The notes under the pieces were generated by a model. It saw only the letters and a list, made by a program, of their open reading frames with translations, ran no database searches and had not been told where the DNA came from. From contig CP076053.1 of NCBI GenBank assembly GCA_018672315.1, positions 1,599,827 to 1,663,826 of the forward strand: a DNA stretch of 64,000 bases, read 5' to 3'. Each line of letters starts with the position of its first letter. Within the stretch, counting starts at the first letter, position 1. This DNA comes from Nocardioidaceae bacterium. GTDB lineage: Bacteria; Actinomycetota; Actinomycetes; Propionibacteriales; Nocardioidaceae. The position numbers and the translations under genes are program-made. Below are positions 10,486 through 19,430 of this stretch, piece after piece.

Positions 10486-11640
10486 TCAGAGCTCACGATC
10501 GAAGAAGTCGATGAGCCGGTCCATCGCGGCGGGGAAGGCCGGCCCGAACGCGTGCCCCTCGTTCGGCCACCACTCGACCTCGGTGTCGACGCCCTCCGCG
10601 CGCAGCGCGCGTGCGGTGTCGCGTGTCCACTGCGGCGGGCAGGTGTCGTCCAGTCGGCCGTGCTGGATCTGCACCGCCGCCTCGACCCGGTCGAAGTAGT
10701 TCACGGCGTTGACGCCCGGCCAGAACTGTCGGCCACGCGGCGTGCCCGGCAGGCCGTACTCGGATCGGATGAAGGAGACGAGCTCGGAGTCCGCGCCGTC
10801 GTCGAGCTGGAACTGCTGCAGGTTCTCGCTCTCCTTGGAGCTCACCGGCGCCCAGGCGGAGGCGGCCCCGACGATGTCGGGCCGCATCACCAGCGCGCGG
10901 TAGACGACGCCACCGCCCATCGAACGACCGAAGAGCCCGATCCGGTCGTCGTCGATGCGCCCGAGGCGTTCGCCCTGCAGCGAGCGGGGCGCCTTGCGCA
11001 GTGCCTGCACCGCGTTGATCGCGTCGATGGCGTAGCCCAGGCGCACCTGGCGCTCCGCGTTCGTGTCGCTCGAGCCGGCATGGTCGCGGTAGTCGGTGTG
11101 CAGGGCGACGTACCCGCGCTCGGCGAGGTAGCCCCGCTCGCGGGTCATGCCCTGGCCCTGCACGTAGATGTCGGGGTCGATGTAGCCGTGGGCCAGCACC
11201 GCCGCCGGGAACGGCCCCGGCCCCTGGTTGCGCGGCACGTTCAGCACGCCGGTGACACGGAGGCCGTTGCTGCGGTAGACCACGTCGTAGGAGGCGTACG
11301 CGGAGGTCTGCTCCCGGGTGCCGGTGATGCGCAGTCCGCCGCCGCGCATCGGCTTGCGGGCGAAGGACGGGATCGAGACCTCACCGCGCGGAGCCGTCTC
11401 GAACGGGTCGTCCGGCTCGGGTGACCCGGTGGGTGACTCGGTGGGTGACTCGGCGGGCGACTCGGTCGGTGACGGTGTGGCCGAGGGGCTGGCCGAGGGG
11501 GCGCCGGAGTCCGACGACGGTGCGGACTCGGATGTCTCGGCCGGACCGGTGCCACCGGTGCCATCAGTGTCCGCGGTGCACGCGGAGGCCGTCAGGGCCA
11601 GCGCAGCGAGCAGCACGCCTGGGGTGCGGCGCCGCCTCAC
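10486..11640 (-). CDS. lipoprotein alpha/beta-hydrolase (acyl-aminoacyl-peptidase-like)
   Basis: A predicted surface lipoprotein esterase or peptidase of 384 aa. The signal peptide ends in the lipobox LTASAC (Cys about residue 21). A Ser/Thr/Pro/Glu-rich spacer (about 22-80) contains tandem PTESPAESPTESPTGSPE units. The hydrolase domain has the nucleophile elbow GRSMGGG, an Asp in HGRLDDTCPP and a His in WPNEGHAF, giving a full Ser-Asp-His triad. The start overlaps the stop of the quinone-reductase gene (ATGA), so the two are probably co-transcribed. Confidence 0.88.
   Translation of the reverse strand: MRRRRTPGVLLAALALTASACTADTDGTGGTGPAETSESAPSSDSGAPSASPSATPSPTESPAESPTESPTGSPEPDDPFETAPRGEVSIPSFARKPMRGGGLRITGTREQTSAYASYDVVYRSNGLRVTGVLNVPRNQGPGPFPAAVLAHGYIDPDIYVQGQGMTRERGYLAERGYVALHTDYRDHAGSSDTNAERQVRLGYAIDAINAVQALRKAPRSLQGERLGRIDDDRIGLFGRSMGGGVVYRALVMRPDIVGAASAWAPVSSKESENLQQFQLDDGADSELVSFIRSEYGLPGTPRGRQFWPGVNAVNYFDRVEAAVQIQHGRLDDTCPPQWTRDTARALRAEGVDTEVEWWPNEGHAFGPAFPAAMDRLIDFFDREL
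11415..11475. repeat. short imperfect tandem repeat in the lipoprotein spacer
   Basis: Units close to GGTGACTCGGTG recur about every 12 bp within the coding sequence for the spacer and encode the ESPT/ESPA units. Such repeats can change copy number by slippage and so the spacer length. Confidence 0.55.
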
Positions 11641-12578
11641 GGGACCAGCACCACCTTGCCGCGGGGGGACCCCTCGCGCTGGTGGGCATGGGCGGCGGCC
11701 GCCTCGGCCAGTGGGAAGGTGCGGTCGACCACGACCTCGAGGTCGCGGGCCTCGACGGCGGCGAGGAGCTGCGTACGCGCCGCGCTGCGGATCTCGGCGC
11801 CGTCGCCGCTGCCGTCGAGCACCTGGAACCCGTCGGCCTCAGCCCGCCCGAAGGCGGCGATGCTCGCGATGCGGTCGCGGTCGTCGACGACGGTGAGCGA
11901 GACGTCGATCGCCTCGTCGGTGCCGACGCAGTCCAGGGCGGCGTCGTAGCCGGCCGGGGCGAGGTCGCGGACCCGCTCGAGGAGCCCGTCCCCGTACGCC
12001 ACCGGGCGGGTGTTGTAGCCACGCAACGTCAGGAACGCGGACTCCGACGCGGTGCCGACCACACTGGCACCCCGGGCGACCGCCAGCTGCACGAGGGCCA
12101 GACCGACCCCTCCGGACGCCCCGTGCACGAGGATCGTGTCGCCGCGGCCGACCTTCGTCGCCTCCAGCAGGTGTACCGCGGTGACGCCGGTGAGCATCAG
12201 CCCCGACGCGGCCTCGAAGGACAGCGACGACGGCTTGTGCAGCACGTCGCCGGCGTCGAGGGCGAGGTGCGTGGCCTGGGCGCCGGCGGGGCCGTACGCG
12301 ATGACCTCGTCGCCCACCCGCAGCTCGCCGGTGGGCCCGGTGACGTCACCGTCGCCGACAGCGATGACGACGCCGGCCGCCTCCCAGCCGATCCGCAGCG
12401 GCAGGGCGTCGGGGTCCTCACCCCAGGCGCCACCGAAGCGCTTGTGGTCGGCCGGGTTCAGGGCGGCGGCGCGCACCTCGACGACGACCTGCCCGGGACC
12501 CGGCTCGGGTGTCGGGATGTCGCGCAGCTCGAGGACGGCGGGATCCCCGTACGTCGGGGCGAGGACGGCGGACGGCAT
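11637..12578 (-). CDS. NADP-dependent zinc-less alcohol dehydrogenase / quinone reductase family protein
   Basis: A medium-chain reductase of 313 aa. The GroES-like domain opens with PSAVLAPTYGDPAVLELRDIPTPEPGPGQVVVEVRAAALNP. The Rossmann motif is HGASGGVGLALVQLA. The structural and catalytic zinc cysteines are absent, so it belongs to the quinone oxidoreductase branch. The ATG at 12578 was chosen because the conserved N-terminus begins there; the upstream 19 codons are spurious. It forms a two-gene unit with the lipoprotein hydrolase. Confidence 0.9.
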   Translation of the reverse strand: MPSAVLAPTYGDPAVLELRDIPTPEPGPGQVVVEVRAAALNPADHKRFGGAWGEDPDALPLRIGWEAAGVVIAVGDGDVTGPTGELRVGDEVIAYGPAGAQATHLALDAGDVLHKPSSLSFEAASGLMLTGVTAVHLLEATKVGRGDTILVHGASGGVGLALVQLAVARGASVVGTASESAFLTLRGYNTRPVAYGDGLLERVRDLAPAGYDAALDCVGTDEAIDVSLTVVDDRDRIASIAAFGRAEADGFQVLDGSGDGAEIRSAARTQLLAAVEARDLEVVVDRTFPLAEAAAAHAHQREGSPRGKVVLVP

Positions 12579-12650
12579 GGGGACTCCCGGCGGTGGACGG
12601 CACGAGCGGGTGGCTCTGCGCCCACGGTGCCCCACGCGTCCAATTCGTGC

Positions 12651-13982
12651 TCAGGCACCGGTCACCAGCCACCGGTCGCCGCGTTCGCGGTGCACCAGCA
12701 CGACGGCGCGTGCGCCCATGAAGACCAGCGCGAAGGCCGCCCAGACCGCCACCAGCCCCGGGCCGGCACCGGCGAGCAGTGCGAGCGGGGCGTACACGAG
12801 CAGGGTCAGCAGGCCGCCCCACGCCAGGTACGGGCCGTCGCCGGCGCCGATGAGCACGCCGTCGAGCACGAAGACCACCCCGGCGACGGGCTGCGCGAGA
12901 GCCGCGAGCAGCAGCACGGGCACCAGCCGTTCCTGCACGGCGGTCTCCGGGGTGAACAGCGCACCGAGCACCGGGCTGAGCGCGGCGAGTCCGGCGCCGG
13001 TCAGGAAGCCTGCGGCCAGACCCCACTGGATCATCCGGCGGGTGTCGGCGCGCGTCGTCGTCACGTCGCTCGCGCCGAGGGACCGCCCGGTGAGGGCTTG
13101 ACCGGCGATCGCGATGGCGTCGAGTGCGAAGGCCAGGGTGCTCCACAGGGTCAGGGCGAGCTGGTGGGTGGCGAGGTCGACGTCCTGGTCCGGCCCGGCG
13201 GGGCCGAGCGCGACGGCGTACGTGGTGAGCAGCAGGGCCGCCCTGAGGGTCAGGGTGCGGACGACCAGCGGTGTACCGGCCCGGGCTGCCAGCCGGATGC
13301 CGCGCACGTCGGGGCGCAGCGACGCCTCCTCGCGGAGCGCGCCGCGGACCACGACGGTCAGCAGCCACACGGCGCCGAGGGTCTGGGCGATCACGGACCC
13401 GTACGCCGAGCCCGCGATGCCGAGGTCGAGGCCGAAGACGAGCACCACGTTGAGGACGACGTTGAGGAGGTTCGTCACGACCGCGACGAGCAGGGGTGTG
13501 CGGGTGTCGAGGAAGCCCCGCAGGACGCCCGTGGCGGCGAGGATCACCAGCAGCGGGGTGACCCCGAGCAGTGCGGGGACCAGGTACGCCACCGCCTGGG
13601 CCGTCGCCTCCTCCGAGGCGCCGAACAGTCCGACGAGTGGTCCGGCGAGCACCATGCCGGGCACGGTGACGAGCACGCCGACGACGACGGCGAGCCAGAT
13701 CCCGTCGATGCCGACGGCGAGCGCACCGCGGCGGTCGTCCGCGCCGAGCCGTCGGGCGACGGCGGCGGTGGTGCCGTACGCGAGGAACACGCAGACCCCG
13801 ACCACCGTCTGCAGCACGGCGGCGGCGAGACCGAGGCCGGCGAGCGGGGTGGTGCCGAGACGCCCGACGATGGCGGCGTCCGCCAGCAGGAACAGCGGCT
13901 CGGCGATCAGCGCGAGGAACGCGGGGCCGGCCAGGGCTGCGATCTGACGGTCCCGGGAGGTCCACCACCGTCGCTCGCGCAT
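12651..13982 (-). CDS. MATE-family multidrug/toxin exporter (DinF-like)
   Basis: A cation-coupled efflux transporter of 443 aa with about twelve hydrophobic helices. The DinF-type start PAFLALIAEPLFLLADAAIVGRLG (about 16-40) and GFLDTRTPLL near the middle are typical. The substrate is unknown. ATG at 13982. It is divergent from the nitronate monooxygenase-like gene with only 33 bp between the starts, so their promoters must overlap. Confidence 0.92.
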   Translation of the reverse strand: MRERRWWTSRDRQIAALAGPAFLALIAEPLFLLADAAIVGRLGTTPLAGLGLAAAVLQTVVGVCVFLAYGTTAAVARRLGADDRRGALAVGIDGIWLAVVVGVLVTVPGMVLAGPLVGLFGASEEATAQAVAYLVPALLGVTPLLVILAATGVLRGFLDTRTPLLVAVVTNLLNVVLNVVLVFGLDLGIAGSAYGSVIAQTLGAVWLLTVVVRGALREEASLRPDVRGIRLAARAGTPLVVRTLTLRAALLLTTYAVALGPAGPDQDVDLATHQLALTLWSTLAFALDAIAIAGQALTGRSLGASDVTTTRADTRRMIQWGLAAGFLTGAGLAALSPVLGALFTPETAVQERLVPVLLLAALAQPVAGVVFVLDGVLIGAGDGPYLAWGGLLTLLVYAPLALLAGAGPGLVAVWAAFALVFMGARAVVLVHRERGDRWLVTGA

Positions 13983-14015
13983 GGCCCGAGGTTAGGTCCG
14001 TGCCAGGATCGGTCC

Positions 14016-14993
14016 ATGATCCGCACCGAGTTCACCGAGATGTTCGGGGTCGAGCACCCCATCGCCTGCGGCGGCATGACCGCCGTCGGCACCGCCGAGC
14101 TGATCGCGGGGGTGGCGAACGCGGGAGCCCTCGGCTTCCTCACCGCCCTGACGCCCGGGTCGCCGGAGGCGCTGGTGAAGGAGATCGCGAAGACCCGCGA
14201 CCTCACCGACAAGCCCTTCGGCATCAACCTGACGATCCTGCCGAGCATCGACCCGATCCCGTACGACGAGTACCGCCAGGTCATCGCCGAGTCCGGTGTC
14301 GGCGTCGTGGAGACCGCCGGCTCGAACCCTGCTCCGCACCTGCCGACCTTCAAGGAGGCCGGCATCAAGGTGGTGCACAAGGCCACGACGGTGCGCCACG
14401 CGCTGAAGGCGCAGTCCATCGGGGTCGACGTCGTCAGCATCGACGGGTTCGAGTGTGCGGGTCACCCGGGCAACGACGACGTGCCCGGCCTCGTGCTGAT
14501 CCCGGCGGCCGCTGCCGCGTTGGACATCCCCGTCATCGCCTCGGGCGGCCTGGGCAACGGTGCGGGTCTCGTCGCGGCGTTGGCGTTGGGCGCGGTGGGC
14601 ATCAACATGGGCACCCGTTTCGTGGCGACGGCCGAGGCGCCGGTGCACGAGAACATGAAGCGTCAGATCGTCGAGAACGACGAGACCGACACCGTCATCG
14701 TGTTCCGGTCCTTCGGCAACACCGCGCGCGTCGCGAAGAACTCGATCTCGATGGAGATCGCCGAGATCGGTGCCCGGGAGGACTCGACCTTCGACGACGT
14801 CGCCCACCTCGCCTCGGGCAAGCGCGCCCGCGAGGCCGTCATCGACGGTGGCGACATGGAGGGCGGCATGTGGTGGGCGAGCCAGGCGCAGGGTGTCATC
14901 GACTCGGTCGGCACGTGCGCCGAGGTCGTCGACGAGATCATGGCCGACGCCGAGCGCATCATCTCCGAGCGCCTCAGCTCCGCCCTCACCTGA
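14016..14993 (+). CDS. nitronate monooxygenase-family flavoprotein
   Basis: An FMN-dependent TIM-barrel enzyme of 325 aa of the NPD/2-nitropropane dioxygenase family. EHPIACGGMTAVGTAELIAGVANAGALGFL (about 12-40) is the FMN-binding start. SIDGFECAGHPG (about 145-155) carries the conserved Gly-His, and ASGGLGNGAGLVAALALGAVGINMGTRF binds the phosphate. Family members detoxify nitronates or act as enoyl reductases; the substrate here is unknown. The ATG at 14016 fixes the start. Confidence 0.9.
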   Translation: MIRTEFTEMFGVEHPIACGGMTAVGTAELIAGVANAGALGFLTALTPGSPEALVKEIAKTRDLTDKPFGINLTILPSIDPIPYDEYRQVIAESGVGVVETAGSNPAPHLPTFKEAGIKVVHKATTVRHALKAQSIGVDVVSIDGFECAGHPGNDDVPGLVLIPAAAAALDIPVIASGGLGNGAGLVAALALGAVGINMGTRFVATAEAPVHENMKRQIVENDETDTVIVFRSFGNTARVAKNSISMEIAEIGAREDSTFDDVAHLASGKRAREAVIDGGDMEGGMWWASQAQGVIDSVGTCAEVVDEIMADAERIISERLSSALT

Positions 14994-14994
14994 C

Positions 14995-15090
14995 GCCGAG
15001 AGGGCACAAAATCGTGCCGAGAGGGCACAAAATGACAGCCTGGGGCGTCATTCTGTGCCCTCTCGCGGAAACTTTCTGCCCTCTCGCGGG
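14995..15090. repeat. cluster of four copies of an 18-bp repeat forming a bidirectional hairpin
   Basis: Between two convergent genes the sequence GCCGAGAGGGCACAAAAT occurs twice directly (14995-15012 and 15016-15033) and twice inverted in degenerate form (ATTCTGTGCCCTCTCGCGG at 15050-15068 and TTTCTGCCCTCTCGCGGG at 15073-15090). The second and third copies pair into a stem of about 19 bp with one or two mismatches around a loop near 15038-15047. It probably terminates both genes. The doubled outer copies are more than a terminator needs. Confidence 0.75.
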
Positions 15091-16164
15091 TCAGTCGTCG
15101 AGGAACGGATAGTCGATGTAGCCCTCGCCGCCGCCACCGTAGAAGGTGTCCGGGTTCGGCTCGTTGAGCTCCGCGCCCGTACGCCACCGCTCGGGCAGGT
15201 CCGGGTTCGCGATGAAGAGGCGACCGACGACGACCGCGTCGCCGAGGCCGTCGGCGAGCAGCTTCTCGGCGTCGTCGCGGGTGGTGACGGTGCCGAAGCC
15301 GTCGTTGATGAGGAACGGCGCGTCGACGCCCTCGCGGATCTGGTTGGTGACGTCGGCGCGGGGGTCGGCGAGCACGGAGACGTACGCGAGGCCGAGGTCC
15401 TTGATGCCGTCGACGACGGCACCGTAGGTGCGCAGCACGTCGAGGGGGTCCTCCTCGGTGGCGCCCTGGATGTTGTGTGCGGGGGAGAGGCGGATGCCGA
15501 CCTTCTCGGCGCCGATGGCGTCGGCGACGGCGCGGGTCACCTCGATGGCGAAGCGTGCGCGGTTCTCCGGGGAGCCGCCGTAGGCGTCGTCGCGGGTGTT
15601 CGAGCCGGGGGCGAGGAACTGGTGGATCAGGTAGCCGTTCGCGGCGTGCACCTCGACTCCGTCGAGCCCGGCGGCCACGGCGTTGCGGGCGGCGTGGGCG
15701 TACTCCTCGACGACGCCGGGGATCTCCGACTCCTCCAGGGCGCGCGGCTCGGGGTGGTCCTTCTGCCCGTCGGCGGTGACCATCTGGCCGGGGGCGGCGA
15801 TGGCCGAGGGGGCGACGGACTCGAGCCCGTCCTTGTTGTCGGGGTGGGCGATGCGGCCGGCGTGCATGAGCTGCGCGACGATGCGGCCGCCCTCGGCGTG
15901 CACGGCGTCGGCGACCCGGCGCCAGCCGACGACCTGCTCGTCGGAGTGGAAGCCGGGGGTGCCGAGGTAGCCCTTGCCGACGGCGCTCGGCTGCGAGCCC
16001 TCGGTGATGATGAGGGCGGCGCTCGCGCGCTGGCGGTAGTACTCGACGTGCAGGTCGCCCGGCACGCCGTCCTCGCCGGCGCGGTTGCGGGTCAGCGGCG
16101 CCATGACGATGCGGTGCGGGAACTTGCCCAGCGGGGTCTGCAGGGGGGTGAACAGGTCGGTCAT
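15091..16164 (-). CDS. Old Yellow Enzyme-family ene-reductase (NemA/YqjM-like)
   Basis: An FMN enzyme that reduces activated C=C bonds of enals, enones or nitro compounds with NAD(P)H. The 357 aa barrel has PLTRNRA, MHAGRIAHPDN and DGVEVHAANGYLIHQFL, then the FMN phosphate site VVVGRLFIANPDLPERW. The classical His-Asn pair is in HAANGYL. The ATG at 16164 was chosen because GGAGGA precedes it and homology starts at LFTPLQ. A near-perfect palindrome lies 25 bp upstream. Confidence 0.93.
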   Translation of the reverse strand: MTDLFTPLQTPLGKFPHRIVMAPLTRNRAGEDGVPGDLHVEYYRQRASAALIITEGSQPSAVGKGYLGTPGFHSDEQVVGWRRVADAVHAEGGRIVAQLMHAGRIAHPDNKDGLESVAPSAIAAPGQMVTADGQKDHPEPRALEESEIPGVVEEYAHAARNAVAAGLDGVEVHAANGYLIHQFLAPGSNTRDDAYGGSPENRARFAIEVTRAVADAIGAEKVGIRLSPAHNIQGATEEDPLDVLRTYGAVVDGIKDLGLAYVSVLADPRADVTNQIREGVDAPFLINDGFGTVTTRDDAEKLLADGLGDAVVVGRLFIANPDLPERWRTGAELNEPNPDTFYGGGGEGYIDYPFLDD

Positions 16165-16188
16165 GGGTCCTCCGGAGTGGGTGAAGGT

Positions 16189-16210
16189 GGCAACGATCGA
16201 GATCATTGCC
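16189..16210. promoter_or_regulatory. 22-bp operator-like palindrome before the ene-reductase gene
   Basis: GGCAACGATC and GATCATTGCC are inverted repeats around a central GA with a single mismatch, 25-46 bp upstream of the ene-reductase start. Size and symmetry fit a dimeric repressor such as a TetR or HxlR type. Regulators of that kind often control Old Yellow Enzymes, but no regulator gene is next to it. Confidence 0.55.
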
Positions 16211-16307
16211 AGCAACCGAGTCGCGGACACCGTCATTCCCGGGTGAGGTCACGGGGTGCGCAGCGTCACGGTCGTGAGAGGCAGCGGCCAGGGGGTACGA
16301 GGACCCG

Positions 16308-17318
16308 GTGAGTCCCGCACCCCCACCCAGCCGTCTCGGCCTCGGCCTGGCCGCGGTCGGCCGCCCGGCGTACATCACCGCCACCCGGGCCTCCCTCGGT
16401 GAGCCGGACACCGACGCCGACCGGTCGGTGACCGCGCTGCGGGACCGGAGCCACGCGCTGCTGGACCATGCGTACGCCCACGGCGTCCGCTACCTCGACG
16501 TGGCGCGGTCCTACGGCCGCGCCGAGGAGTTCCTCGCCGCATGGTTCGACGCGCGCCCGGAAGCGGCGGCGGACTGCGAGGTCGGCTCGAAGTGGGGCTA
16601 CACCTACACCGGCGGCTGGCGCATGGACGGCGACGACGACGGCGCCCACGAGGTCAAGGACCTCACCCGGGGCACGTTCGACCGTCAGCTCGGGCAGACG
16701 AGAACGACGCTCGGTGACCGGCTCGCGGTCCACCACGTCCACTCCGCGACGACCGAGTCCGGCGTCCTGGACGACGAGGACGTGCTCGCAGGGCTGCGCG
16801 ACCTCGCCGCGGAGGGCGTACGCATCGGCATCTCCACCTCCGGGCCCGACCAGGCCGCCACCGTCGAGCAGGCCCTGCGTGTCCCCCGCGACCCGACCCG
16901 ACCGGTGGCCGACGGCGGACCCCTGCTCATCACCTCGGTCGAGTCGACGTGGAACCTGCTCGAGCCCGCGGCCGGGCCGTCCCTGGCCCGAGCGGCCGAG
17001 GCGGGCGTCCGCGTCATCGTCAAGGAGGTCGTCGCCAACGGCCGCCTCGCGCCGACCGACGAGGCTCACGCCGGCGCCGACGCGATCGCCGCCGAGCTGG
17101 GCGTCCCCCTCGACCAGCTCGCCACCCTGGCCGCCCTCGCGCAGCCGTGGGCGTGGCGGGTGCTCTCGGGTGCCGTGACGGTCGACCAGCTCGCCTCGAA
17201 CCTCGCGGCCGAGCGCCTCCCGACCACCGACCTGATCCCGTACGCCGACCGCCTCGACGCCCTCGCCGAGCCCCCGGAGGACTACTGGACCGCCCGGTCG
17301 CGGAGGTCCTGGTCGTGA
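16308..17318 (+). CDS. aldo/keto reductase
   Basis: Encodes 336 aa of the aldo/keto reductase barrel. RYLDVARSYGRAEEFLAAW carries the Asp and Tyr, and EVGSKWGYTY the Lys. AVHHVHSAT carries the His. The C-terminal NADP site is less conserved than in the reductase at 8.3 kb. The GTG start at 16308 lies close to the divergent ene-reductase promoter. Its stop overlaps the pyroglutamyl-peptidase start by 4 bp. The substrate is unknown. Confidence 0.85.
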   Translation: MSPAPPPSRLGLGLAAVGRPAYITATRASLGEPDTDADRSVTALRDRSHALLDHAYAHGVRYLDVARSYGRAEEFLAAWFDARPEAAADCEVGSKWGYTYTGGWRMDGDDDGAHEVKDLTRGTFDRQLGQTRTTLGDRLAVHHVHSATTESGVLDDEDVLAGLRDLAAEGVRIGISTSGPDQAATVEQALRVPRDPTRPVADGGPLLITSVESTWNLLEPAAGPSLARAAEAGVRVIVKEVVANGRLAPTDEAHAGADAIAAELGVPLDQLATLAALAQPWAWRVLSGAVTVDQLASNLAAERLPTTDLIPYADRLDALAEPPEDYWTARSRRSWS

Positions 17319-18040
17319 CCGCGGCGACCCCGCGCGTGCTCGTCACGGGCTTCGAGGCCTTCGCCGGGATGGCGTCCAACCCCACCGAGCAGCTGGTGGG
17401 CGACCCCGACGGGCTGCGGACCGACGGGGTGGAGATCGTCCCCGTCCTGCTGCCCGTCAGCTTCGCGGGCGCCCTCGAGCGCGTACGCAGCGCTCTGGAC
17501 GAGCACCGTCCCGACGCCGTCCTCGGCCTGGGTCTCGCGGCGGGGAGGCCCGTCATGACGCCGGAGCGGATCGGGGTCAACGTGGCGCACGTCGAGCCGG
17601 CCGTGGGCGGCCGCGACACCGACGGGGGCCACGACCGTGCCGACAACGACGGCGCCGCACCCCGGCACAGGCCGGTCGACCCGGGGGCCCCCGACGCGCT
17701 CCTGGCCACGCTCCCTCCCGACCTGCTGGTTGCGGCGCTGCGTGAGGCCGCGGTGCCCGCCGCGGTCTCGGAGTCGGCCGGCACGTACGTCTGCAACACC
17801 GTCCTCTTCGGGGTGCTGGCGCACCTGCGGGCCACGCGCCGCGGGCACGTACCGGCCGGGTTCGTGCACGTGCCGGCGACACCCGACCTGGCCGTGGTCG
17901 ACCCGTCGCTGCCGAGCATGGACGCAGCACTGCTGCGCCACGGCGTACGCGCCTGCCTCGAGGCCACGGCGTCGTTCCTGTCCCATCCGCGACCGGTCCC
18001 GACACGCGAGAACGCGTCGGACCCCTCGGACATGGTCTAG
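17315..18040 (+). CDS. pcp: pyroglutamyl-peptidase I
   Basis: A cytoplasmic cysteine peptidase that removes N-terminal pyroglutamate from peptides. The 241 aa protein has VLVTGFEAFAGMASNP at its start, the catalytic Glu in TPERIGVNVA, Cys in SAGTYVCNTVLFG and His in GFVHVPATP. It is longer than the usual ~215 aa because of an inserted Asp/Gly/Arg/Pro-rich loop near residues 98-125. The GTG start at 17315 overlaps the reductase stop. Confidence 0.9.
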   Translation: MTAATPRVLVTGFEAFAGMASNPTEQLVGDPDGLRTDGVEIVPVLLPVSFAGALERVRSALDEHRPDAVLGLGLAAGRPVMTPERIGVNVAHVEPAVGGRDTDGGHDRADNDGAAPRHRPVDPGAPDALLATLPPDLLVAALREAAVPAAVSESAGTYVCNTVLFGVLAHLRATRRGHVPAGFVHVPATPDLAVVDPSLPSMDAALLRHGVRACLEATASFLSHPRPVPTRENASDPSDMV

Positions 18041-18050
18041 CGTCGCGCTC

Positions 18051-19430
18051 ATGGCCGAGTCCGATCGACCGGGCACCGGAGAGGGCTCGACGAAGAAGGG
18101 CATCCGCCGAGCCGGCCCCGGCCGACTCGTCGTCGGCGGGTTCGTCGGCACCAGCGCCATCGGCACCGTCCTGCTCCTGCTCCCGGTCTCGCGAGCGGGT
18201 GACGCGGGCGCCGGGTTCATGGAGGCCCTCTTCACCTCCGTCAGCGCGGTGTGCGTGACCGGCCTGATCGTCGTGGACACGCCGGTCTACTGGTCGGGCT
18301 TCGGGCAGGCGATGATCCTGCTGCTCATCCAGGTCGGAGGCTTCGGGGCGATGACGTTCGCCTCGCTGCTCGGGCTGCTGCTCTACCGCCGGCTCGGTAT
18401 GCGGACGCGCGTCACCGCCGCCGCGGAGACCAAGACGGTGGGCATCGGCGACGTCCGCACGGTCGTGAAGAACGTCGCGATCACGAGCCTGCAGGTCGAG
18501 GCCGTGGTGGCGACGATCCTGACCCTGCGGTTCTGGCTCGCGTACGGGGACCGCTTCACCTTCGGCGAGGCGGTCTGGCAGGGGGTCTTCCACGCCGTCT
18601 CGGCGTTCAACAACGCCGGCTTCTCGCTCTTCAGCGACAGTCTGATCGGCTACGTCGCCGACCCGTTCATCATCGTCCCCGTCGTCGTGGCCGTGGTGCT
18701 CGGCGGCATCGGGTTCCCCGTCATCCTCGAGCTGCGGCGTCGCATCGCACCGCGGCAGTGGAACCTCCACGTACGCCTCACCCTGATCGGCACCGGCGTG
18801 CTGCTGGTGGGCGGATGGATCTTCTTCGCCGTCGTCGAGTGGGGCAACCAGGGCACCCTCGGCTCCCTGGGTCTCGACGGCAAGCTGCTGGGCTCGCTGA
18901 TGCAGTCGGCGATGCCGCGTACGGCGGGCTTCAACTCCGTCGACACCGGTGCGATGAGCGACGAGGCGCTGCTCGGCACCATCGTGCTGATGTTCATCGG
19001 CGGCGGGTCGGCCGGCACCGCGGGCGGCATCAAGGTCACCACCGCCGCCATCCTCGTGGTCGCGGTCATCACCGAGGTCCGCGGCGAGCGGGACGTGACG
19101 GTCTTCCGCCGTCGGGTCGACGACGGCACGGTGCGCCAGGCGTTCACGCTCTTCGCGTTGGCCAGCACCGTCACCATCGCCGCCTCGATGCTGCTGATGG
19201 TCTTCGAGGAGGTCCGCGCGCTCCCGCTGATGTTCGAGGCGGTCTCGGCGTTCGGCACCGTCGGCCTCTCCACGGGGGTCACCGGCGGCCTCGACGTACG
19301 CGGCGAGCTGCTGCTGGTCGTGCTGATGCTGCTCGGCCGCATCGGGCCCATCACCGCGATCACCGCGCTGGCGCTGCGCCAGACGCGTCGTCACTACCGC
19401 TATCCGGAAGGCAGGCCGATCATTGGCTAG
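18051..19430 (+). CDS. TrkH/KtrB-type potassium uptake membrane subunit
   Basis: A potassium (or sodium-driven potassium) channel-like transporter of 459 aa with four M1-P-M2 repeats. The four selectivity-filter segments can be read: SVSAVCVTGL, HAVSAFNNAGF, SAMPRTAGFN and EAVSAFGTVGLSTG. It overlaps the TrkA-type gate gene by 8 bp. The ATG at 18051 starts 8 bp after the peptidase stop, so the three genes may be one unit. Confidence 0.93.
   Translation: MAESDRPGTGEGSTKKGIRRAGPGRLVVGGFVGTSAIGTVLLLLPVSRAGDAGAGFMEALFTSVSAVCVTGLIVVDTPVYWSGFGQAMILLLIQVGGFGAMTFASLLGLLLYRRLGMRTRVTAAAETKTVGIGDVRTVVKNVAITSLQVEAVVATILTLRFWLAYGDRFTFGEAVWQGVFHAVSAFNNAGFSLFSDSLIGYVADPFIIVPVVVAVVLGGIGFPVILELRRRIAPRQWNLHVRLTLIGTGVLLVGGWIFFAVVEWGNQGTLGSLGLDGKLLGSLMQSAMPRTAGFNSVDTGAMSDEALLGTIVLMFIGGGSAGTAGGIKVTTAAILVVAVITEVRGERDVTVFRRRVDDGTVRQAFTLFALASTVTIAASMLLMVFEEVRALPLMFEAVSAFGTVGLSTGVTGGLDVRGELLLVVLMLLGRIGPITAITALALRQTRRHYRYPEGRPIIG

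Noticed and set aside
11421-14993. 1190-codon plus-strand open frame
   Set aside because: Most of it is antisense to the lipoprotein, quinone reductase and MATE genes; only the last 325 codons, from 14016, encode a recognisable protein.
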